12,522 nucleotides of DNA from Bacteroidota bacterium (GTDB lineage Bacteria > Bacteroidota > Bacteroidia > Chitinophagales > Chitinophagaceae): the NCBI GenBank assembly GCA_021780705.1, contig JAJXYG010000049.1, forward strand, positions 1 through 12,522, given 5' to 3'. This document shows, piece after piece, positions 5,723 to 12,522 of this stretch; the first letter of the stretch is position 1, and the number at the start of each line of letters is the position of its first letter. The notes beneath the pieces were generated by a model. That model had not been told where the DNA came from and searched no databases. It worked only from the letters and a program-made list of their open reading frames with translations. The translations under genes were made by a program, and so were the position numbers.

Positions 5723-8665
5723 ATGCAAAAAATCAGGTTTTCCTTGCTTTGCTTTTCCCTTTTTCTGGCCACAGCCCCGGTTTTTGCCCAGACTAAAAGG
5801 GAAATTCGCGCTGCCCACTGGGCAGACAGTGTATTTAATACCCTTAGTCCCAACGAGCGTATTGCCCAGCTGATGGTGCTTAGGGAGAGCACCTTTGCTC
5901 CCGACGGCAGTCCGGTCTTTGAAGACTCCCTGATTGAAGCCATGATCCGCAAGTATGATATCGGAGGAATAGTGCTTTTCCAGGGCGGACCGGTGCAGCA
6001 GGCCAACTTCATCAATCATTTCCAGCATCTCTCCAAGACTCCTCTGCTGGTCTGTATGGACGCGGAATGGGGAGTAGGGATGCGGATGGACAGCGTAATT
6101 CCCCTGAACCACCAGATGATGCTCGGTGCGGTAAGCGACCCAAGGATCGTCAGCGCCTACGGGGCCCTGGTAGCCGCCCAGTGCCGGCGGGAAGGAATAG
6201 AAGTCAATTTTGCACCCGTAGTGGATATCAATAATAATCCGGATAACCCGGTGATTGGGGACCGGTCCTTTGGTCAGGATAAATATAAGGTGGCCCAGTA
6301 CGGAATCGCCTATATGAAAGCATTGCAGCAGGGCGGAATCCTGGCCTGTGCCAAGCATTTTCCGGGGCACGGGGATGTGTCGGTGGATTCCCATCTGGAT
6401 CTGCCCGTGGTTCATAAATCCCTGGCCCAATTAAATGCACTGGAATTATATCCCTTCCGCAAACTCTTTGCTGCCGGGGTGGGAAGTGTGATGATTGCCC
6501 ACCTGTTTGTGCCCGCAATTGATTCCACCCCGAACCTGGCGACATCGCTTTCTCCGAGGGCGGTAACCGGGTTGCTTCGAAACCAGATGCATTTCAGGGG
6601 GCTGACTTTTACCGACGCCCTGGACATGAAGGGTGTGGCCAAATATTTTCCGGAAGGAACCATTGTCGTGCGTTCCCTCATGGCGGGCAATGACATGCTT
6701 TGTCTGCCCGGAGAGGTGGATACGGCCATTACCCGTATCCGGGAGGCCATCGACCGGCACCAGTTGAGTTGGAAGGATATTGACCTGCGTTGCAAAAAAG
6801 TCCTGCGGGTGAAATATCTCTATGGGGCAGCAGAATTCAAAGGGGTGGATACCAGCCACCTTACCCGTGACCTGAATCAGGGAGTAAACCGGATGAGAAG
6901 GCTCGTGGCTGAAAATGCCCTAACCGTGCTCAGCCGGAAGGACCGGAGTTTTTTCCCTTTATCCAGCTTTGATTCTGCCCACCAGGTGGCCTATGTGGGG
7001 CTGGGCCTTGACAGCGCCAATACCTTTGCAAGACGCCTGCAGCAGGAGTATGATGCCGATCTCTACTATTTTGATTATGCCAGGGATTCCTCGGCGATCC
7101 CGGCCTTACTGGACAGCCTTCACCAATACGGATATGCGCGGGTGGTTATTGGGGTCCATCAATATGCCCGGGTGCCGGCGTATAACTTTGGAATCAGCGG
7201 AGCGGCGGTCTCGCTGGTCAGCCGGATTCAGCAGGATTATCCGACGGTGCTCTATGATTTTGGAAATCCCTATGCCCTGAAGAATTTCACCTCCAGCCGC
7301 AACCTGGTGGCCTGTTATGAAGACGATTCAGTAACCCAGAATACGGCGGCGAACCTGCTGGAAGGCAGGATATTTGCCCGAGGCACCCTGCCGGTGACGG
7401 TGAGTCAGGCCTACCGGTATGGCAGCGGAATTGTGGACGGCAGCCTGCAGCTGCCTTATGCACCTGCGGGTAAAATGGGACTCAATCCGCAGAAACTTTC
7501 CATCATCGATTCCATAGCTGAAGACGGGGTCGCTGCGGGAGCTTACCCCGGTTGCGTGGTCCTGGCAGCCAAAGACGGAAAGACGGTCTTTGCCAGGGCT
7601 TATGGGAAATTCAACTATGATACCCGCCAGCCGGTGGGTCTGAATACGATTTATGACATGGCTTCCGTGACCAAGGTATGCGCCACAACGCTGGCCGTCA
7701 TGAGACTGTATGACCAGGGTAAACTCAAACTGAATGCCACCCTGGGCACCTATCTGCCCTGGGTCAGGGGAACCAATAAGTCCCACCTCAGGATCAGGGA
7801 TGTCTTATTGCACCAGGCAGGACTGGTGGCCTTCATTCCCTTTTACAAATATGTAATTGATCCGGTGACCGGAGTTCCGCTGCCCCGGGTGTTTTCCCAT
7901 ACCCGGACCGGAAAATTTGACATCCGGGTCGCACAGAACCTGTATATGAGACATGATTACCGGGATACCATGTATCATATTATCCTGGAAAGCAGGTTGG
8001 GGAGACGAGGCAGGTATGTATACAGCGACAACGATTTTATCTTTATGGGGAAGATTGTAGAGCGCCTGTCCGGGATGTCGCTTGACCATTATGTGGACCG
8101 GTATTTTTACAAGCCTATGGGCCTGACTTCCACAGGTTTTTTGCCCAGGACCCGCTTTGACACCAACCGGATAGCCCCTACCCAGTGGGAAAGGGAGTTC
8201 AGGATGCAGCACCTTCATGGAGATGTGCACGATCCGGGAGCGGCCATGTTCGGAGAGGTGGCCGGCCATGCAGGACTGTTCAGTGATGTCACGGATCTTT
8301 CTGCCATCATGCAGATGCTCATGAATAAAGGGGTTTATAAGGGAAGAAGGTATCTGAAGGCGTCCACGATCCGGCTTTTTTCTGCCTACAACAGTCCTCA
8401 TAGCCGCCGGGGCCTTGGTTTTGATAAACCCGAAAAGGACAATGCCAAAAGGGAGGATCCCTATCCCGCCAGGTCGGTGTCCCCGCTGACCATTGGACAT
8501 ACCGGCTATACGGGGACCTGTGTATGGGGTGACCCGAAATATAACATTGTATTCATATTCCTGAGTAACCGGGTCAATCCGGACGGAGGTGAAAATCTGA
8601 AACTCCTGCATATGAATATCCGGGGTAAAATCCAGGAGGCCATTTACCAGGCGATGAAACCCTAG
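5723..8665 (+). CDS. Exported fusion of NagZ-type GH3 beta-N-acetylglucosaminidase and beta-lactamase/AmiE-type serine hydrolase
   Basis: The product has 980 residues. A signal peptide (hydrophobic 6-21, likely cut after VFA at 22) sends it to the periplasm or outside. Residues about 30-370 are a GH3 catalytic domain of the NagZ type: KHFPGHGD (211-218) with the D222/H224 dyad in the VDSH loop, and probable nucleophile D298 in TDALDMKG. A GH3 C-terminal-like domain (about 390-575) follows. Residues about 590-980 are a serine beta-lactamase-family domain (PF00144 type): S648-V-T-K651, LLHQAGL, Y767-S-D-N and H926-T-G. In B. subtilis, NagZ (two-domain) and AmiE (this serine-hydrolase family) are adjacent genes acting in sequence on muropeptides: removal of GlcNAc, then cleavage of MurNAc from the peptide. 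This protein probably does both, an inference from architecture; the C-domain could instead be a DD-peptidase or esterase. ATG 5723 is preferred to the in-frame TTG at 5714 because it gives a standard signal peptide. Confidence 0.93.
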   Translation: MQKIRFSLLCFSLFLATAPVFAQTKREIRAAHWADSVFNTLSPNERIAQLMVLRESTFAPDGSPVFEDSLIEAMIRKYDIGGIVLFQGGPVQQANFINHFQHLSKTPLLVCMDAEWGVGMRMDSVIPLNHQMMLGAVSDPRIVSAYGALVAAQCRREGIEVNFAPVVDINNNPDNPVIGDRSFGQDKYKVAQYGIAYMKALQQGGILACAKHFPGHGDVSVDSHLDLPVVHKSLAQLNALELYPFRKLFAAGVGSVMIAHLFVPAIDSTPNLATSLSPRAVTGLLRNQMHFRGLTFTDALDMKGVAKYFPEGTIVVRSLMAGNDMLCLPGEVDTAITRIREAIDRHQLSWKDIDLRCKKVLRVKYLYGAAEFKGVDTSHLTRDLNQGVNRMRRLVAENALTVLSRKDRSFFPLSSFDSAHQVAYVGLGLDSANTFARRLQQEYDADLYYFDYARDSSAIPALLDSLHQYGYARVVIGVHQYARVPAYNFGISGAAVSLVSRIQQDYPTVLYDFGNPYALKNFTSSRNLVACYEDDSVTQNTAANLLEGRIFARGTLPVTVSQAYRYGSGIVDGSLQLPYAPAGKMGLNPQKLSIIDSIAEDGVAAGAYPGCVVLAAKDGKTVFARAYGKFNYDTRQPVGLNTIYDMASVTKVCATTLAVMRLYDQGKLKLNATLGTYLPWVRGTNKSHLRIRDVLLHQAGLVAFIPFYKYVIDPVTGVPLPRVFSHTRTGKFDIRVAQNLYMRHDYRDTMYHIILESRLGRRGRYVYSDNDFIFMGKIVERLSGMSLDHYVDRYFYKPMGLTSTGFLPRTRFDTNRIAPTQWEREFRMQHLHGDVHDPGAAMFGEVAGHAGLFSDVTDLSAIMQMLMNKGVYKGRRYLKASTIRLFSAYNSPHSRRGLGFDKPEKDNAKREDPYPARSVSPLTIGHTGYTGTCVWGDPKYNIVFIFLSNRVNPDGGENLKLLHMNIRGKIQEAIYQAMKP

Positions 8666-8675
8666 CAGAATGTTT

Positions 8676-8683
8676 TAATTTTG
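8676..8683 (+). promoter_or_regulatory. Bacteroidota-type -7 promoter element upstream of acs
   Basis: TAATTTTG matches TAnnTTTG exactly and is the same octamer as before mutL. It begins 11 bases after the stop of the preceding gene and ends 48 bases before ATG 8732, implying a leader of roughly 40 bases. No good -33 TTTG is seen. The position suggests that acs, the hydrolase gene and queA have their own promoter rather than depending on the GH3 gene. Confidence 0.5.
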
Positions 8684-8731
8684 TCAGGTTCATATCAACA
8701 ATCCGATTGCTTCATATAAAAATTTCTTATG

Positions 8732-10669
8732 ATGGAATATCCTTTTCAAATTAAGACGGCCGACCAATATCAACAGGATTATAAAAGAAGCGTGACCGAT
8801 CCTGAAGGATTTTGGGGATAAGTGGCCGAGAATTTCTACTGGAGGAAGAAATGGGACAGGGTCCTGGAATGGAATTTCAGGGAGCCAAAAGTGGAATGGT
8901 TTAAGGGGGCCAAGCTCAATATCACCGAAAATTGTATTGACCGCCACCTGGAGGAACTGGGCGAAAAGCCTGCCATCATCTGGGAACCCAATAACCCGGA
9001 AGAAAGGACCCGGGTGGTCACTTATTCCCGGCTGAACAAGCGGGTATGTCAATTTGCCCAGGTCCTGATCAACAATGGAGTAAAAAAGGGAGACCGGGTG
9101 TGTATCTACATGGGTATGGTGCCGGAATTGGCCTATGCGGTTTTGGGATGTGCCAGAATAGGAGCCATCCACAGCGTCATTTTTGGCGGATTCTCCGCCC
9201 AGAGCATTGCAGACCGGCTTTATGATGCCCAGGCTGAATATATCGTGACCTGCGACGGTGCCTACCGGGGGGGTAAGGATATTCCCCTGAAGAGCATTAT
9301 TGACGATGCCCTGATCGGAAACAGGCTGGTCAAAAAGGTAATTGTATATACCCGGACCCGCACCCCGGTTTCGATGCTGAAAGGAAGGGATGTGTGGTGG
9401 GAAGATGAAATGGATTATGCCCTTTCCCAGATCGAAAGGAACAATATAGTAACCCTGCCAGCCGTGGAAATGGATGCGGATGATCCCCTCTTTATCCTGT
9501 ATACCTCGGGCTCCACGGGAAAGCCCAAAGGGGTGGTCCATACCTGCGGAGGCTATATGGTTTGGACCGGATATACCTTCGTCAATGTATTCCAGTATAA
9601 ACCGGGAGAGGTGCATTTCTGTACGGCAGACATAGGGTGGATCACAGGGCACAGTTATATCGTATATGGGCCGCTGAGTATGGGGGCTACTTCGGTGATG
9701 TTCGAAGGGATCCCCACCTGGCCTGATGCGGGTCGCTTTTGGGATATAGTGAATAAATACAAGGTCAACATTTTATATACTGCACCCACGGCTATTCGAA
9801 GTTTGATGAGTTATGGGCTGGATCCCCTTAGAGACAAGGACCTGTCATCCCTGAAAGTGCTGGGTACAGTGGGAGAACCCATTAATGAGGAAGCCTGGCA
9901 CTGGTATGACCGCGAAGTAGGAAAAGGCAGTTCCCCGATTGTAGATACCTGGTGGCAGACAGAAACCGGCGGGGTATTGATATCCAATTTGGCTGGGGTC
10001 ACCCCTGCCAAGCCCAGTTGGGCCACCCTGCCCATGCCGGGGGTACAACCCGTGCTCGTGGATGAAAGGGGCGAGGAGGTTACCGAGCCCGATGAGGAAG
10101 GAATGCTGAAAGGCAATCTCTGCATCAAAGCTCCCTGGCCGGGTATCATCCGGACCACCTACGGGGATCATGAGCGCTGCAGAAAGAACTATTTTGCTAC
10201 CTATGAAAATTATTATTTCACCGGGGACGGGGCCCTGAAGGATGCCCAGGGAAATTTCAGGATCACCGGAAGGGTGGATGATGTGCTCAATGTCAGTGGC
10301 CACCGTATCGGAACCGCCGAAGTGGAAAATGCCATCAATATGCACACCAATGTGGTGGAAAGTGCGGTAGTCGGATTTCCCCACCAGATCAAGGGACAGG
10401 GGATCTATGCCTTTGTCATCACTGAAAAAAATACCCATGAGGATGACCGGGCTAAAAATGACATCCTTGAAACCGTGGCCAGGATCATCGGGCCCATAGC
10501 CAAACCGGACAAGATTCAGTTTGTCAGCGGCCTTCCCAAAACCCGCAGCGGAAAGATTATGAGACGGATCCTGAGAAAGATCGCAGAAGGCGAAACTGGC
10601 AATCTCGGAGATACCAGCACCCTGCTGGATCCGGGTATTGTGGATGAAATAAAAAATAAAGCACTTTGA
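8732..10669 (+). CDS. acs: Acetyl-CoA synthetase (AMP-forming) with an in-frame TAA at codon 30
   Basis: Acs converts acetate, ATP and CoA to acetyl-CoA, AMP and diphosphate in the cytoplasm. The frame from ATG 8732 spans 645 codons, matching the family (about 650 residues), but codon 30 (8819-8821) is TAA. The 29 residues before it are clearly Acs: a sequence ending SVTDPEGFWG that leads straight into VAENFYWRKKWD. Relatives commonly have FWGE or FWAE here, so a GAA-to-TAA change is likely. Beyond the stop all is intact: YTSGSTGKPKG (257-267), WWQTETGG (407-414), YFTGDG, the hinge-region DVLNVSGHRIG and SGKIMRR with the acetylation-target lysine K608. GTG 8822 directly follows the stop and would give a 615-residue protein lacking the start of the ACAS_N region. 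It may be a recent pseudogene, a sequence error, or a gene expressed by reinitiation or readthrough. The stop overlaps the TTG start of the next gene. Confidence 0.9.
8819..8824 (+). other. In-frame TAA immediately followed by possible GTG restart inside acs
   Basis: TAA at 8819-8821 interrupts the acs frame opened at 8732, and GTG at 8822-8824 is the first possible start afterwards. A single G-to-T change at 8819 from GAA would explain the stop. No Shine-Dalgarno-like sequence precedes the GTG, though the bases before it include TTTGGGGA. Whether translation restarts here cannot be told from sequence. Confidence 0.85.
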
Positions 10670-11628
10670 CCCGGAAAAAATCGGCACCTCGAAGAAGATT
10701 CTGGAAATCCCTGCTATGGACGGCGGGGATCATATTTGTATTGTTCAACTTCATCAGTGCCACCAACGCCTACAAATTCACCCATTTCTATGATCCCGGG
10801 CACACGAAGTCCACGGCTCCCGTCAGGGAAGGCGGATGGCAAAAGCTGGAAGATTTGCTTTTTGGCAGGGACTATTATAAAAAGCCCAATGCCGCCCGGC
10901 CGGATTCATTCAGCGATGTGGTGTTAACCACTGCAGACCATCTGAAATTAAGGGGATGGTACCGGGCAGTGCCCCATGCATCGGGTACCGTCTTATTGTT
11001 TCATGGCTATGGAGAAAACCGGACCGACGTCCTGCCCCAGGCGATGGGTTTTGTCGATATGGGTTATAATGTGTTCCTGATTGATTTCAGGGCCCATGGA
11101 AATAGTGATGGGCATACTACCACGATTGGGGACCTTGAAGCGGGGGATGTGAAACTCGCCTATGATTTCATCCGGCATAAGGGAGAAAAAAATATCGTAC
11201 TGTGGGGAATTTCGATGGGGGCGGCTTCCATTGCCCATGCGATCTCCGAATATGACCTCAAGCCCTCCAAGGTGATCCTGGAAATGCCTTTTGCCACCAT
11301 GGAGCAGGCCGTGGAAGGCCAGGTCCGGCTCATGCACCTGCCCGTAGAACCCCTGGCCACCTTCCTGACTTTCTGGGGAGGAATTGAACGTGGCTCCTGG
11401 GCCTTTTCCAACAAACCCGAGCAATATGTAAGAGACATTCATTGCCCGGTCCTGCTGCAGCAGGGGGTGCATGATATTCGGGTAACCCCACAGGAGACCC
11501 AAGAATTATTTGCCCACCTCCACCAGCCCAAGCAGCTGGTTATGTACCAGAACAGCGGTCATGAATCCTTATGCAAAAAGGAACATTTGAAATGGCTGGC
11601 CAGTGTGTCTGCATTCTTAAACAGTTGA
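10666..11628 (+). CDS. Membrane-anchored alpha/beta hydrolase
   Basis: The 320-residue product has a basic N-terminus (RKK...RRR) and one hydrophobic segment at about residues 17-31, so it is probably inner-membrane anchored with the domain facing the periplasm. From about residue 85 it is an alpha/beta hydrolase: oxyanion-hole HG (113-114), nucleophile elbow G-I-S183-M-G, acid D270 in QQGVHD and H299 in SGHES, a complete Ser-Asp-His triad. It resembles the Bem46/YqkD-like group, whose substrates are mostly unknown, so no reaction is assigned. The only plausible start is TTG 10666, overlapping the acs TGA (TTGA) and suggesting translational coupling. The ATG at 10716 is out of frame, and a later start at the TTG within the hydrophobic segment would break the anchor. 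queA follows after 3 bases. The family call is firm; the start is moderately so. Confidence 0.88.
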   Translation: MTRKKSAPRRRFWKSLLWTAGIIFVLFNFISATNAYKFTHFYDPGHTKSTAPVREGGWQKLEDLLFGRDYYKKPNAARPDSFSDVVLTTADHLKLRGWYRAVPHASGTVLLFHGYGENRTDVLPQAMGFVDMGYNVFLIDFRAHGNSDGHTTTIGDLEAGDVKLAYDFIRHKGEKNIVLWGISMGAASIAHAISEYDLKPSKVILEMPFATMEQAVEGQVRLMHLPVEPLATFLTFWGGIERGSWAFSNKPEQYVRDIHCPVLLQQGVHDIRVTPQETQELFAHLHQPKQLVMYQNSGHESLCKKEHLKWLASVSAFLNS

Positions 11629-11631
11629 TCC

Positions 11632-12522
11632 GTGCATCCAAGAGAAATTTCCATTCAGGATTATGAATATCCCTTACCGGATGACAAGATTGCCTATTTC
11701 CCTTTGGAACAAAGGGACCAGTCGAAATTGCTGATTTTTCAGAAAGGGACGATCCGGGAAGATATTTACCGGAACCTGGCCGGGTATCTTGCCCCCGGCA
11801 CCCTTCTGGTCTTTAATGATACCCGGGTCATCAATGCCCGGATCCTTTTTGCCAAACCCACCGGTGCGGTTATCGAAATTTTCTGCCTGGAGCCCCAGGA
11901 ATCGGTCAGGGATTATGCCTGGGCACTGAACCGCACCCATTCGGCCCGCTGGAAATGTCTGATCGGGGGCGCGGGAAAATGGAAGCAACCCTTTCTACAG
12001 AGAAGCATCGGGGTGGAGGGCATAGAGGTAATCCTGAAAGTCCGGCTGGTAGAAAGGCGCTCGGACACCTATGTGGCCGAGTTCAGCTGGGATCCGGGAA
12101 CCTGCACCTTTGCAGAAATCCTGGAGCATGCGGGCAATACCCCCCTTCCACCCTATATCAAGCGGGCAGCAGAAGCGTCGGATACGAGCCGCTACCAAAC
12201 CATTTATTCCCGTTTTGAAGGATCGGTAGCTGCTCCCACCGCTGGTTTGCATTTTACGCAGAGACTCTTTGATTCGCTCGAGCAGGCAGGGATAGAAACC
12301 GCCTTTGTCACCCTGCATGTAGGCGCGGGCACTTTCAAGCCTGTGAAATCGGCCACCATGGAAGGCCATGAAATGCATGCGGAATATATGGACGTATCCA
12401 TCGGACTGATCCACACCCTGATCCGGTATCTGGACCAGGGAATCACTTGTGTGGGCACCACTTCGGTTCGCACCCTGGAAAGCCTCTACTGGATGGGCCG
12501 AAGGATCCTGAACCATCCTGAC
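11632..12522 (+). CDS. queA: S-adenosylmethionine:tRNA ribosyltransferase-isomerase QueA (3' end cut by window)
   Basis: QueA transfers and isomerises the ribosyl part of S-adenosylmethionine onto the 7-aminomethyl-7-deazaguanine in the tRNA wobble position, making epoxyqueuosine, the penultimate queuosine step. The frame is open from GTG 11632 to the right edge: 297 residues without a stop, with at least about 50 more expected. Family blocks in order are LVFNDTRVINARI (around 61-73), TPLPPYIKR (170-178), YQTIYS with GSVAAPTAGLHFT (188-209), LHVGAGTFKPV, HEMHAEY and VGTTSVRTLESL (274-285). The start is GTG because the resulting MHPREISIQDY matches the N-terminus of Bacteroidota QueA, and no upstream in-frame start fits. 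It begins 3 bases after the hydrolase stop, so it is probably the third gene of the acs-hydrolase-queA transcript. It is cytoplasmic. Confidence 0.95.
   Translation, partial: MHPREISIQDYEYPLPDDKIAYFPLEQRDQSKLLIFQKGTIREDIYRNLAGYLAPGTLLVFNDTRVINARILFAKPTGAVIEIFCLEPQESVRDYAWALNRTHSARWKCLIGGAGKWKQPFLQRSIGVEGIEVILKVRLVERRSDTYVAEFSWDPGTCTFAEILEHAGNTPLPPYIKRAAEASDTSRYQTIYSRFEGSVAAPTAGLHFTQRLFDSLEQAGIETAFVTLHVGAGTFKPVKSATMEGHEMHAEYMDVSIGLIHTLIRYLDQGITCVGTTSVRTLESLYWMGRRILNHPD

Noticed and set aside
5582..6430. Minus-strand open frame of 282 codons
   Set aside because: It runs opposite the signal peptide and GH3 domain, which are unmistakable on the plus strand; it has no family features.
8819..8821. 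Reassignment of TAA to a sense codon
   Set aside because: The five other complete genes end in TAG or TGA and none uses TAA, which made me consider it. But several thousand codons in the window contain only this one in-frame TAA; a reassigned codon would recur.
8690..9652. Minus-strand open frame of 320 codons
   Set aside because: It is a shadow of acs; the plus strand encodes conserved Acs motifs over the same bases.
1..12522. CRISPR array, tRNA, insertion sequence or toxin-antitoxin pair
   Set aside because: I saw no spaced direct repeats, tRNA-like folds, transposase motifs or small paired genes; intergenic gaps are all under 170 bases.

Overview
The window looks like chromosomal DNA from a member of the Bacteroidota, most likely a Chitinophagia- or Saprospiria-like lineage; the genus cannot be told from sequence alone. 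Three things point there. No gene has a convincing Shine-Dalgarno sequence. Two genes are preceded by an exact TAATTTTG, matching the Bacteroidota -7 consensus TAnnTTTG. The proteins also have Bacteroidota character: an SRPBCC protein with the DEQRYGPY...WHHQHHF signature, a MutL with a degenerate endonuclease motif, and a QueA that begins MHP. Coding density is high. I see no tRNA, rRNA, CRISPR array, insertion sequence or phage gene.

Layout. Positions 1-3113 (minus) hold a UvrD-type helicase fused to a RecB-like PD-(D/E)XK nuclease; its C-terminus runs off the left edge. A 91-bp divergent spacer with a perfect 8-bp inverted repeat separates it from a small SRPBCC-fold gene (3205-3672, plus). 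That gene converges on mutL (3709-5556, minus, TTG start). A second divergent spacer (5557-5722) leads to a long plus-strand gene (5723-8665) encoding an exported protein that joins a NagZ-type GH3 glucosaminidase to a serine beta-lactamase/AmiE-type domain. It is followed by an apparent operon: acetyl-CoA synthetase (8732-10669), a membrane-anchored alpha/beta hydrolase (10666-11628) and queA (11632 to the right edge, partial).

How the genes relate. This is mostly housekeeping: DNA repair (helicase-nuclease, MutL), peptidoglycan turnover (NagZ-AmiE fusion), acetate activation (Acs) and tRNA queuosine modification (QueA). The strongest oddity is that acs has an in-frame TAA at codon 30, directly followed by GTG, while the rest of the gene is intact. 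Also notable are the two-enzyme muropeptide-hydrolase fusion, a MutL whose nuclease metal-binding motifs are all altered, and the inverted repeat between the helicase and SRPBCC genes. I found no clear evidence of a wholly new multi-gene system.
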